Shown here: positions 53,866 through 64,000 of the stretch, one piece after another | Position numbering within the stretch: position 1 is the stretch's first letter | How the letters are laid out: every line of letters starts with the position of its first letter | NCBI GenBank assembly: GCA_012295275.1 | Contig: CM022679.1 | Coordinates: 18,660,842 to 18,724,841 of the forward strand | Direction: 5' to 3' | DNA length: 64,000 nt | Source: Chrysomallon squamiferum | Lineage: Eukaryota > Mollusca > Gastropoda > Neomphalida > Peltospiridae | Translations under genes and position numbers: made by a program | The notes under the pieces: model-generated | The model's database searches: none | The model's input: only the letters and a program-made list of their open reading frames with translations | Told to the model about the DNA's origin: nothing

Positions 53866-53954
53866 TAATGTAGACATTCACGATTTCATGGATTTTTGCA
53901 TTTTCCGGACCGGTGCTCCCCACTATTAGTCCGTGAAATCGAGGGTCAACACTG
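53866..53954. mobile_element. Short relic with Tigger-like ends
   Basis: Read on the - strand, the right end begins CAGTGTTGACCCTCGATTTC. The left end carries a diverged inverted match (TTCACGATTTCATGG). GATTTCAYGGA recurs in both arms. The CAGTG...GACCCTCGATTTC style is reminiscent of pogo/Tigger MITEs. No clear TA duplication was found, so the assignment is tentative. Confidence 0.35.
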
Positions 53955-54805
53955 TTTATTATTTGTTGAAATTAACTGATTTTCATGCGATTTTGGTTTG
54001 ATTAATTAACTGTGAATGATACCCAATAATCTATCTAGACATAAACACAAGTTACAGAAAATAAAACTAAAACATACAAATCCAACAAGCTATATTCACG
54101 TGAACATTTTCTAAATTCAAGAAATAATTAAATAATTACCAAGTCTATGTTTATTTATTATATTTTTTTACTATATTTATTTAACATATCTAAAAAAAAA
54201 GTACCACTTACCCATTGACTGTTGTTATTAAGATATTTATTACTAAATTTACAATTTTCAGTATACATCAACTCATATGAAAAAGTACAACATTAATTTT
54301 TTTTTATTTATTTAAACTTTTTCTTTTTGTGGGGCAGTTCTAGAGTTACATTTCATTTATACATAACTTCAAAAAAAATAAAAAATATTTTGTTATTTGT
54401 TTATTTATGCTGGTTCGTTCGTTTGTCTGCTCTTCTCCAATTTCAGATGCTGTCGTTTATTTAAGAAAGATACCATTTCCATCTCTAAATAATTCATAAA
54501 TTATTCCCAACAATTCCCATAAGCAATTTTCATTAACTTGTTCGAATCCCGCAATAAGCTTTAACTGCACGCTTTATATGCAATGGATTAGCATTCTGCA
54601 TTTTGCGAAGAACTGCAATACAAAGTATAAGCTAGGTTTTAGGCTCAGGAATTTTTTATTTTTTATTTTTTAACTGACCCCTGTATGACCAAAATAGCCA
54701 TGCTCACTAATGGCTGGCAGATTTTTGCATTAAATTGGCTCTATTTTCAGTTCACTTCTTGCGAATCTGGCTAAATTACAACGCCATTATTTTTTATTGT
54801 TGCAG

Positions 54806-54944
54806 CTCCACCACTAATTGGTAGATTCGCTGGGATTCTGTGAGGCCAGCAAATCAGATCAGAGATTCCAACGCCTTTCACTTGGCGTTCAACTAATTGT
54901 TGTCAAGAGCTGTGTTGGGGCATCTGCGGGCTAATTCTCAGAGG
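54806..54944 (+). pseudogene. Degenerate CUB-domain exon relic
   Basis: A 139-base segment follows a strong acceptor (ttttattgttgcag) and ends near AGG|GTAGAA. The first frame reads PPLIGRFAG, and a shifted frame continues DSVRPANQ, IRDSNAFHLAFN, a TAA, then a stretch ending VLGHLRANSQR. This fits the second half of a CUB domain (PLIGRFCG, then I..S.N.L.L.F, then GF.A.Y). One missing base in the RFCG cysteine codon plus one nonsense codon (54892-54894) break it. CUB domains occur in secreted and membrane proteins for protein binding. No neighbouring CUB exon was found, so it looks like an orphan exon of a decayed gene. Confidence 0.5.
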
Positions 54945-55169
54945 GTAGAATTCTGAAAATACGAAAAGATCACGTCCCAGTCTTTCCCCAGACGGCCTGA
55001 TGAAAGAGAACAACTCAGTAATAGTCACTACTGTATCAAATTACGAAAATATCGTTGTGAGCCCAAAATTGTTTAATAGGCGTTACCCTTTATAATTTGA
55101 TGTAGTCGCGAATAACAATTTCTATATATACATAAATTCACAAACACACACACAACATGCATACATAGT

Positions 55170-55170
55170 T

Positions 55171-55250
<80 letters not shown>
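55170..55250. repeat. (GT)n(GA)n compound microsatellite
   Basis: GT changes to GA at about 55190. The array ends 14 bp before the Tigger element's TA target. Confidence 0.95.
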
Positions 55251-55253
<3 letters not shown>

Positions 55254-55265
55254 CATATTTATATA

Positions 55266-55949
55266 TAGTGGTACCTTGACTTACGAGTTTAATTTGTTCC
55301 GTTACCTAGCTCGTAACTCAATTTGCTCGTATATAAAATCAGTTTTCCCAAATGAAATTAATTGATATACCATTAATCCGTTCCTGCCCCCCTCCCCTAA
55401 AACCACCCTAATCTTTTGTAACGTATATTTAATGTATAGATGACAAATAATGTATGTATAATTACAAAATAAAAGACAATGTAAAGAAATAAATAGGTTT
55501 TGTAAGGTGTACAGGGTTAGGATTTCTTCATCTTTTCATGGACAGAAATCCGAAGCTTAGAAATTATTTTAACACCTTTCGCTGGATTTATAGCCTTTAT
55601 CGACCCTTTCTGCTTGGTACATATCGTAAAAGTACTGCTCTCATAGTGCCTAGCCATGATGACTATGCGCACGCCTCGCTCCTTTTTTTCTTTGATTTCA
55701 AGTTTTGATTCAATGGACATCATCCGCTTCTTCTTCTCAGCACTGTCCTTTGCACTCTTTTTCTTAGGATCTATGGTCAGAAAAAAGAAATTTGGCAAAA
55801 TACTGCAGAAATACGAGCACAACACAGCAGAGATACTTCCACGGCGAATCTGTAACTCGGATTTTGGCTCGCAGCTCAAAGCAAAAAATCGACCGCTCGT
55901 AACTCGGAAAACTCGTAAGTTGGAGCACTCATAAGTCAAGGTATCACTG
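55266..55949 (-). mobile_element. Internally deleted Tigger/pogo transposon
   Basis: The inverted ends read AGTGGTACCTTGACTTACGA (left) and, on the opposite strand, CAGTGATACCTTGACTTATG. They are flanked by TA on both sides (55264-55265 and 55950-55951), as expected for pogo/Tigger. The - strand encodes a fragment with KKRMMSIESKLEIKEKKE, MARHYESSTFTICTKQKG and IKAINP, resembling the N-terminal CENP-B-type helix-turn-helix of Tigger transposases. The DDE catalytic region is missing, so it is non-autonomous. The ORF boundary (55517-56074) runs outside the element into microsatellite DNA and is not meaningful. Confidence 0.75.
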
Positions 55950-55961
55950 TATATATATATA

Positions 55962-55986
55962 TTCAACAACCTTAAGTAAGGAAGTA

Positions 55987-56022
<36 letters not shown>

Positions 56023-56028
56023 ATGTAT

Positions 56029-56061
<33 letters not shown>

Positions 56062-56107
56062 TATATATGTACACACACGCAGTACTTCCTTACTTAATGT
56101 TGTTGAA
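55962..56107. repeat. Inverted repeat enclosing (GT)n/(AC)n
   Basis: TTCAACAACCTTAAGTAAGG plus AAGTAC at 55962-55987 is the near-exact reverse complement of 56082-56107. Between them lie (GT)n, (CATA)n and (AC)n tracts that are also complementary, so the whole 146 bp can fold. It may be a small MITE. It directly abuts the Tigger copy. Confidence 0.7.
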
Positions 56108-56109
56108 TA

Positions 56110-57247
56110 AAGACACGAACAAAACTTGACCATACAGATGAGGGAATACAATTCCTAGTGCAGCTTCAAAGTATTCAAAGTAGAATCTAAAGTTTCTCTT
56201 CGTTTCTTATCTGTTTTCATGATGAATATGTATAGAATTTCAACTTTCCTAAACCGCTGTCAAAATTCTGCCATTATTTCAGATGTTATTTGATACAATA
56301 TTTTTTTCGTCCTATATTGTTCATGATGTTTTTGTTTAATGTGTTAATAACAAGTATGGAGAAAGATTTTCAACATCAAGCATCCGAATTAGATTCAAGT
56401 TCTCATTATCTTATTGCATTAAGATATACCCTAAACTCTGGTTGGCACTTTTTGAAATAATGATAATAAAACACACAGCATTTAGACATACATGTACATA
56501 CATTCTACTTAGATTGATTTATTTCACACATTTTGGTGCAAACTGGATCGATTAAAATTAAATACTAGTAAATAACAGATCGTTTTATTTTATTTTCGTG
56601 TTTTGTTTGATTTTTATGTAACAACAGCAAATCTTATTCTGAAATATGTAGCTATTATTATAATTTTTTTGTTTCCCCACAAAACCAATGCACTATTTGA
56701 AAGCTTCGTTTATGAAAGAAGCATGCCTCGAAGATTTCTGAATTATCTCGGAAATTAGTTTGAGCGTCGTATGGTGCGTTCTTTCCAGTGACAAAATAAA
56801 ATCAAGTTTAGTTTGTATATTTAAAAACTGAAAGAAAGAAAAAACTTATTTAATGACATTTGCCTAAAAGATAACATTCTAGATTGAAAGCAGAATTTCT
56901 AGTTTTCTGATTTTCACAAGGAACTTTGATCTCGGCGAAACATTTTTTTGTTTTAAACAAAAACAAACATTCGTTTGAAATTTTGTAGAAGGATGATTAA
57001 TTATTGATTCAGACATTTTATTTAGAAGGGGTCGGCAAAGTGATCGATATTGACCCGGGGGTCTATGGAATTATCCAAATGTGATACAATAGCAGCAGCA
57101 CGACTATAATATTTTTTTGATTTTCAGATTTAAAATATTTACGGTTTTACAGCGACTAAAATACTATAAACCTACATACTGTTTCAAAACATTATTCATG
57201 CCCACCTTGCACTTTATTATTTTTATCATATTTTTTAATTATTATTA

Positions 57248-57307
<60 letters not shown>

Positions 57308-58238
57308 TAAGAGCAACGACAACAAAAAACTATCGTGTGAATTCCGGATCTGTGCTATCTTAAGATTGCGTTGCGCATTCTTATAACCGGTAAAACGCCA
57401 AAGATTGCGTTTTACAGGACTGCGCTATCTTGCAATGCGGACTTGCTTACATACCAGGCCTAACTAGACGTTAGAAATTCGCTCCCAGTTTTGAAAGCTA
57501 AGACTCGTGTCAGATAGAACGTAAATTTGTTATTAGTATTAAATTTAATGATATAAATTATTCATTTTATATATCACAAATAAAATTAAAAGTTTCTGTT
57601 TATTTTGCTTTAAAATTATATGATGCCACAGTTGGGTAGGAGCAATAAAGAGGAAATAATATTAAGTCATTTCTTACCCAAATGCATTATTTTGAGCTAT
57701 TCGATGCTTAAAAGGAGTCTGATGCATCATCTACATTTTACAGCTAGTAGAAATATAAACATTTTCCTATTTATTAATTTTTCAAAAATTCACTGGTCAT
57801 TTATGTATTAATGCATTTTTTCACCGAGTCATTCACATTCTACTTGATTTCTATTATCTTTTTTTATCTTGGCATCAGAACAGATGGCAGTCACTGCAAA
57901 CATGAAAATTTATCACAGACAAAAATGTGTTGAAACAATTACTCTTTAAAATGAGAAGTAATAGCAACAATTTTTTTTTTTTTTTTTTTTTTTTGGATAC
58001 AATTGCTGAAAGTACATGTTTACTTAATATCAAATTAATAATTATGACATATATATGTGTATGATTTACAATAAATTAATCTCTTGTACTATTGAAAAAT
58101 ACAATTTCTGTACGATGATAAAATAAATTTTCCTGTTCCAGTATTTTTCCTTCTGTTTTTGCCTATTTTCAAAGTCGGAAGATCCATAATCATATTCTCT
58201 AATTATTAAAGTTATCCTCGGTTGATATTCCGGATTTC

Positions 58239-58299
<61 letters not shown>

Positions 58300-58591
58300 A
58301 AACTCAAGAGATATGATCATTCCGGATGGAAAATTTCAAAAACATTTCTTAAAGAACTTATCTGATTGGGTCTCGCGTTAAGTGCTAACGATTTGCTTTG
58401 CGCGATCTCCAGAATTTCGCCCGATTTACCGATCGTAAGATAGCGTTGAACATGCACTTCATCTAAAAATTAATTATGTTCTGTATCACAGTTTATTAGG
58501 CAATATAAAAATGTAGAGAGGCAGACTAAGTGAATATTATTCCCCAGTATGTGACACAAATGTGGTAGACCAGTGACTGTCACACTGGGTG

Positions 58592-58629
<38 letters not shown>

Positions 58630-59335
58630 CACGTTTATACCGTCACCATTCAGCTTCATGCTATTATTCAGACGTATATACTGCCTTCGTTGCAGTAATG
58701 AAATTACTTTAACCAAATATAACCAGTTCTGAGAATTAAAAAAATATTATTAAATTTAACAACACGTAACAAAATAATTTAAATAATAATAATAATTATT
58801 GACGTAATCTAAAGATTAAATGATGAATTAGTGACTACATAAATACCATTTTATAACCTGACAAAAACTTTGCAGTTCAATTGACTATTTGGTTGAAAAT
58901 CTGCAACAGTACGAAGAAATGTATCAATTCAGCATTTTAATACCGTAAAAGTAATTTTATAGTTGATTTTATAGCTAAAAAAAGAATAGAAAGAGATGCA
59001 CACATACAGACGTAGTTCAATTAGTCATGTAGATGAACAATATAGATGTATTGCAAAAATTCATAGAAAAAATGTATTTTCATTACTTTTTATTTATCAA
59101 GCATGCATTAGTTCTGATCATGAAAAAGTACTGTTTAATCAGGTATCCCAATTAATCTGCAAATTATTAATAAAAAATAAATTAAAAAAAAAAAAATGGA
59201 ATTGAAAACACTTATTAGTAACGTGTTATCTAGAATGTGTAATGGAAAAAAAATTCAGAAGCAAACTAGTTTGCACAATACCTGTAAATAAATATAAAGA
59301 TTCCAAAATCCCCATGTTTTTAAAAAGTATTACTA
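56110..59335. other. Intergenic DNA downstream of RPSA
   Basis: AT-rich, with ATT arrays and long T-tracts (57970-57995 and 58592-58625). A possible hAT terminus, AGGGGTCGGCAAAG, lies at 57027-57040 without a matching partner. No gene is visible. Confidence 0.55.
58241..58296. repeat. (ATT)n microsatellite
   Basis: Perfect ATT repeat. ATTCCGGAT occurs on both sides (58207 and 58318). Confidence 0.95.
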
Positions 59336-59382
59336 TATAAAAAAAAAAAAAAAAAAAAAAAAATTCAATTTTTTGTTAAACA

Positions 59383-59388
59383 TTTATT
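59383..59388 (-). promoter_or_regulatory. RPSA: RPSA polyadenylation signal
   Basis: AATAAA on the - strand (TTTATT on +) lies about 70 bases past the TAG stop. A 24-base T-run on the transcribed strand follows (59340-59363), which suits a downstream U-rich element. The implied 3' UTR is short, as is usual for ribosomal protein genes. Confidence 0.7.
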
Positions 59389-59454
59389 TCCAAAATGTTC
59401 AATTATTTGCACATTTTGAAATGTTATTCCTGTCTTTAAGTTTGTGCTTTCTGT

Positions 59455-59745
59455 CTAATTCCAGTTTTCAGATGTAGCTCCACCACCCCAGTCAGTTTTT
59501 GGACCAGCAGCTGTAGCAGCTGGAGCACCAGGTGTTGACCAGTCTGCATGTTCTGTGGACCAATCAGCCGCAGGTGCACCAGAGTATGCAGGTACAGGTG
59601 CAACCTGAATTGATTCGCTGGCCCAGTCAGTTACCTCTGGTCTAGTTGCTAAAGGCTGCTCTCCAGTCCACTGCTCCTGTGCTATTGGTACAGGTTCTTC
59701 CTTCTGCTGATCACGCTCTGCAGCTGCTTGTTCTTCTTTCTCAGC
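59455..59745 (-). CDS. RPSA: Ribosomal protein SA (laminin receptor 1), last coding exon
   Basis: This is the final exon of the 40S ribosomal protein SA gene. The product sits on the small subunit near the mRNA exit site and is also described as a 67-kDa laminin receptor precursor. The exon encodes 96 residues, starting AEKEEQAAAERDQQ and ending ENWN, then TAG. It starts after a consensus acceptor (ctgatatttcag) in phase 0. The acidic, Trp-rich C-terminal tail with repeated DWAS, DWST, DWST and DWGG motifs corresponds to the TEDWS-type repeats of animal RPSA. It joins in frame to the upstream exon at 60095-60223. The sequence is intact. Tail length is similar to other metazoan homologues, and identity is very likely. 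Confidence 0.95.
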   Translation of the reverse strand, partial: AEKEEQAAAERDQQKEEPVPIAQEQWTGEQPLATRPEVTDWASESIQVAPVPAYSGAPAADWSTEHADWSTPGAPAATAAGPKTDWGGGATSENWN

Positions 59746-60094
59746 CTGAAATATCAGATACAAATAAATACTTTTGACACACCAGTGATAAAATGTTTAT
59801 GTACATTACAAATTTAAGTAGTCAGAAATGTTGAAACATATGGCAGCCTTTTTCCAGTGGATGACAAAGAAATTAAATTAAAAAGCGAATTCAATTCCTA
59901 GATGTTTCTATGTACTTAACAGGTCCAATATTTCCATTAACTTGTTAATATTAAAGAAACCGTTTTTCCCCCTTTTGTTTTTAAATATCAAACCTGCCAA
60001 TTTATGTTTAACTCAGAAATGGGAATACTACATATTATCCACACAACCCAGATCATGAATTAAACAATCAAAACAGCAATAAATTTATTATTAC
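59746..60094 (-). other. RPSA: Last intron of RPSA
   Basis: This 349-bp intron starts gtaata and ends tttcag on the - strand. Vertebrate RPSA introns host snoRNAs, so I looked for one. A weak C/D-like arrangement is discussed under rejected items. No convincing RNA gene is visible. Confidence 0.85.
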
Positions 60095-60223
60095 ATCTTC
60101 GGGATCTCGGTAGAAATAGAGATCAACCATCACATCCCAAGGATGCTCTCTACTAATGGTTCCACGCAGTCTCAAAACTTCTCTTGCCAGCATCCACCAC
60201 ATCAAACCAATTGATTGTACTCC
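60095..60223 (-). CDS. RPSA: Ribosomal protein SA, penultimate coding exon
   Basis: These 43 codons run from [12 protein letters not shown] through [21 protein letters not shown] and ending in LYFYRDPED. This is one of the most conserved stretches of eukaryotic RPSA ([17 protein letters not shown] in vertebrates). Splice sites fit on both sides: acceptor tttttatag before GGA at 60223, and donor GAT|gtaata at 60095. The exon is a multiple of three and phase 0 at its 3' end, matching the next exon. Earlier exons, which encode the ribosome-binding core, were not found up to position 64000 and must lie beyond the window. Confidence 0.95.
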
Positions 60224-63200
60224 CTATAAAAACAAAAAATGTGATAGAAAATTTTCAGTCATCTAAATATTTAATCTACTAGTAGATTTGCTGGCAAACT
60301 TATTTTTAATTAATTTAATTATATATAATACTCAAGAAAATAATAAAATGAAAGTTGCTTGATAAGCAACAACACATAAACACATAATTATCACTGTCTC
60401 TCTACTGGTTCAAAAGATACCTGCAAATCAATAACATGTTAAACATGCCACAATTGTTTAAAATGGAAGTGGCAGAATGCCCCTAAAATGATTAAAAGTG
60501 AAAACAGACACTGTGGCTTCATTTTTGGTCTCATTTCAAAAATTAAACCAGTATTGTGAACAATTTTTAAAGATTTTTCATGTAACATTTTCAGTTTGAA
60601 TGAAAAATGCAAGCCAGTGTATCAAAAATGTGCTGCTGCATTAAAAACTGAAAACTGAGATTCACAGAATATTATGTTGTTTAAACAAATCTAAAAATAT
60701 TGATACCTAAAAACTGATGAGCTATACCTTTTTAAAGAGAAAAATAACCCTCATGTTCAATCAACACCAACCTTAAGCCATGTTTAATACATTTCAATTT
60801 TTGATGCATTTTATTTTAGAGAGATATTGCATTTTAAGGTGAATACAATTTAAATGACAGAGGGCCATTTAAAAAAAAAACAGAACAAAGAAACCCCTGA
60901 AATTTTTCTGTCTTAATATATAAAATAATTAGTGGTAGTATGTTAAAATACTGTGTGTGTGTGAAAATCTTACTTAAAAGGACTACAACCATTTGATGTT
61001 TAACTATAATCCTCTGCAATACATTAACTCAGCCAATTTTCAAAGCCTGCTCCAAAAAGGGGTTGCAGATACTAATTAGGCAATAAAAATCTGTAATCAT
61101 GAGACTTAAGGCAATTAATGATGCATATGTGTTAAGTATTGTCATTTGAAGCAGAAACATAAAATAATTTTCTTAGCTTTACATCTGCTGGAATTTGACT
61201 GCTAAAAAAGTTACCTATCACCTGACCATTGTTGATGTTTTCTCTGATGGAGCTAATCTATACTTGAAGAAAAATAATCTAAGCTTTTAAAATTGATCAA
61301 TTTATTATGTTACAATATCTAAAAAGTTATTTATTATTATTTTTTTAATTCAGTATTCTATCAATACTGTTAATACTTGAACTAACAAACTACACTGTAC
61401 TATTGTGTTGTACAGTTTGCTATGTTGCTGTTTATAGCAAAAAATTTGTTAACAAAATAATAACCCGTCTTAGAGAAGAAAAGCTAATAATCAGCAAAAT
61501 ATGAAGTCAATTTGTTTATTTCTGAATGTTTTCATATTACATGCAGTAAAAGTTGGCACACAGAAAAAAAACATGCAGCCTACAAATATAAAGAGCACAA
61601 TCATTGTAAGTAACACTAATCCTCTCTACTTGCACATAAAATCTACAGTGATTTCCCTATGCAGCTGCTATCACAAACACAAAAACACACACACATAGAG
61701 TTGGAACATAGAAAAAAAACATGCAACCTGTAAGTTATTAAAAATATAAACATATAAACATATAAATAAAATAATTTGAAAAGTGCCAGTCATTTTTAGT
61801 TGCACATACAGTAATTTCGCCCAATAGGAAAAAACATTTACAGCGATTTCACTATGCACATGCTACTTTCAAATGTGGAGCTGTTCTATACCGATAATGT
61901 CACACGTTAGTGGTGCACATTGTTTGAAAAAAGATAACTGAATGAGCTTTCATTTGGTTATTAGTATGTAGGGGATTTTTACCCATTTTTTTAAAAATTT
62001 GGTTTCAAGGTAAATAAAAATACGTTTGATACAAACCATTCAATCTTCCTGGCTGTGCAAAAAAAACTACTGAAGTGACTTTTGTATAGTTAAGCCAGTG
62101 TTTAGATAGCGACTGTTTTAGGGCTTTCTACTCCAGGCTGTTAATGACCCAGCACAGGCAGCAGAGTTAGTATAATCCCACATTTAACATTCTCATAAAA
62201 GCAACTGATTTCACACACAACAAAACCAACACTATCATTTAAAAACACACCCAATGATCTTTATTTACATATATTTGTTTTTCATCTCAGATTTTACAGA
62301 AGGCATTCAGGAGTGGAGGAAAATGGGAATAACCTGCTTATAAACGTTGTCCAATTATGTTAAACACTGCTATGTTCCCCAAAATATCCATTCACTTCCA
62401 CTCTGTGATAATTTTCAGGTTGTAGTTCTGTATTTTGTGATAACTACTAGATGCAGTGAGTGTCTACCGAAACTGGCTAAATAAGACTGCAAACAGATTC
62501 ACAAACGCAAATTTATAATTATAGAGAAATATGTCAGATACTTTTTCTGGGAACTTGATCAATATTCCTATCTTGAAAATAGGGAGATTCCTTTTCTTTC
62601 TTTTTTTCATTTGTTGAAATGAAGTTGAAAACATTCATCCCTAAATTCATTTATCATTGATAATTATTTTCAAACATTTTGCATTTTGCCCCAGATTTAA
62701 TTAAACAACTTATAATAATAATAACACAACTTCTGATGTCAAAATGTCAGAACATGGAAGTGTCAAAGTAAGTCCACTGATAAGACCCTTCATTTTGATA
62801 CACACCAATGATGTTGATGAGGATTAATATGCATCTGGTCTATGTGACTGAAGGAAAATACCCTGAGGATTACTAAACATTTTTTGGAAAAGAACACTTT
62901 GCAAGGCAGCCCAGTATTATTCTTTAAAAGGCAGACTCCTACATTATAGTTATTCTGTTGATTCTACTCCAGTGTAAGTGGTCAAAGTGTCCAAGAAAGC
63001 CCAAATTCTACAATCTGTTACCAGACATTTTATCTTGCAGAAAACGTGACGGAAGATAAGCAGTAATTTTTTTGGGGAAAATCATGAGTGATGATCATAA
63101 AGACAATTGTGCACATTGTGACAGGTATCAACAATGCAACAAATTAGCCAAGACGAGCGTCAATGAGTTCAACACCTGTACAGTTACCTTTTCAAGTATG

Positions 63201-64000
63201 ATTTTTTATTTCTGACCTCAGTCTCCTAAATCCAGGAAATACAAGAGAATATGCTAAGTAGCCTGAAGAGCAGGTCAGCAACCTGTGGTGAAACTTGAGA
63301 GGATGTTGACAGACACGAAGTCCTGCTAGGAGGTCGAGGGCATGTTCCCCCTAGACAATTTTGAAACAATATGGTGTATTCTGGAGATAAAAATATGAAT
63401 TTGAAAGTAATAAATATCCCTAGCTAAGTTTTGAGGGTTGGGTTTATCAGAGAATTAAGCATATTACCATATTCAGAATTTTAAGACTTTAGCAGTAAAT
63501 ACCAGCACCAACTTTCCTTATTTTTCTCTTTTTATTTATGTATTTTCTCAACAAGGACTCAAACATGTAATAAAAATATATTCTACTGAAAATGCATTGT
63601 TTATTTATCCTTTAACATTAGGAGAATCAGTACTTTAGAGGAGTAAAGTGACCCAAGCCTGAATAATCTGCCCCTTCCTTCTGCTGCTTATGACTATATT
63701 TTTGTTAAAGTCTTATTTCCATTTATCAAAATACTGATGTCAGTTACTGGTGTGAAAATATTGAGGAAAATGATTTTTTAAAAATGAATTGTGATCCAAG
63801 TCTGAAAATTTTACTAAATTCTAATATAAAGCATTGTGAACTAATATTCGCCAAATATTAATTCTTCAAAGTATGAAGAAACAAACATTTGTGGGGATTA
63901 ATTTTACTTAATTGTCTTGATGAAAAAAATGTATGAATACATTACAAAAATTTTTTAATTTCACTTAGATATTAATTGCACGAAATCATTAATTATACAG
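60224..64000 (-). other. RPSA: RPSA upstream intron, running off the window
   Basis: The stretch lies upstream of the GVQSIG exon on the transcribed strand and shows no sequence resembling the preceding exon (expected to end near IPCNNK). It is AT-rich and less dense in microsatellites than the rest of the window. A small hairpin repeat relic sits at 63326-63354. I see no other gene in it. Confidence 0.7.
63326..63354. repeat. Small hairpin, TE-like relic
   Basis: CTAGGAGGTCGAGGGCATGT runs to TCCCCCTAG and folds through CTAGG/CCTAG and GGG/CCC, followed by ACAATTTTGAAA. The layout recalls a motif dispersed in many invertebrate genomes. It lies inside the RPSA intron. Confidence 0.3.

Noticed and set aside
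54545-54565. GTTCGAATCCCG as a tRNA B box
   Set aside because: No A box or cloverleaf lies at the right distance on either strand. At most it is a fragment of a SINE.
59930-60060. C/D-box snoRNA-like arrangement in the last RPSA intron (- strand)
   Set aside because: GTTTAA and TTAAAC could form a terminal stem around ATGATC and CTGA, but the C box lacks the second GA needed for a kink-turn and no rRNA guide was recognised.
63105-63200. H/ACA snoRNA-like hairpin in the upstream RPSA intron (- strand)
   Set aside because: ACAGGT/ACCTGT closes a loop followed by ACA, but there is no upper stem forming a pseudouridylation pocket and no convincing 5' hairpin with H box.

Overview
This window looks like a gene-poor stretch of an AT-rich animal nuclear genome, most likely a mollusc and probably a coleoid cephalopod such as Octopus. 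The reasons are long perfect (CT)n/(GA)n, (CA)n and (ATT)n arrays, several kilobase-scale minisatellites, tRNA-derived SINE relics, MITE-like DNA transposons, introns of many kilobases, and metazoan splice sites and proteins. Species assignment is an inference; nothing here proves it. There are no operons, CRISPR arrays or prokaryotic signals.

Two genes are well supported. (1) An intact, intronless-in-CDS class A GPCR of 413 residues on the + strand (33884-35125). It belongs to the somatostatin/allatostatin-C receptor group, and the signature sequences favour an allatostatin-C receptor. A CpG-rich block near 21.6-21.9 kb ending in a strong donor (21879|GTAAGT), and a good acceptor at 33002 just upstream of the CDS, suggest a non-coding first exon and an 11-kb first intron with upstream ORFs in the leader. 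(2) The last two coding exons of ribosomal protein SA (RPSA, laminin receptor 1) on the - strand (59455-59745 and 60095-60223). The rest of that gene lies beyond the right edge. The two genes converge across about 24 kb of repeat-rich DNA.

Layout. 1-5.4 kb: low-complexity intergenic DNA with CT/GA arrays. 5.4-7.7 kb: 28-bp minisatellite of about 80 units with an internal 640-670 bp tandem duplication. 9.0-10.26 kb: a 35-bp minisatellite that flips orientation and carries a nested MITE. 10.44 kb (-): a frameshifted CRISP-type hinge exon relic. 11.24 kb: palindromic MITE. 11.77 kb: GC-rich sequence with a possible folded structure. 16.0-16.6 kb: retrocopied FLYWCH pseudogene. 21.6-33.0 kb: putative GPCR promoter and intron 1, containing a 696-bp element with 160-bp inverted repeats. 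33.0-35.2 kb: GPCR. 35-48 kb: AT-rich intergenic DNA with SINE relics. 48.7-51.66 kb: 50-bp minisatellite interrupted by a hAT MITE. 53.3-53.75 kb: 38-bp minisatellite. 54.8 kb (+): CUB-domain exon relic. 55.27-55.95 kb: deleted Tigger/pogo transposon. 59.4-64 kb: RPSA 3' end and introns.

I see no multi-gene system. The main value is in the receptor locus, two exon relics each apparently damaged by a single-base shift, and several nested transposons whose insertion history can be read directly from the sequence.
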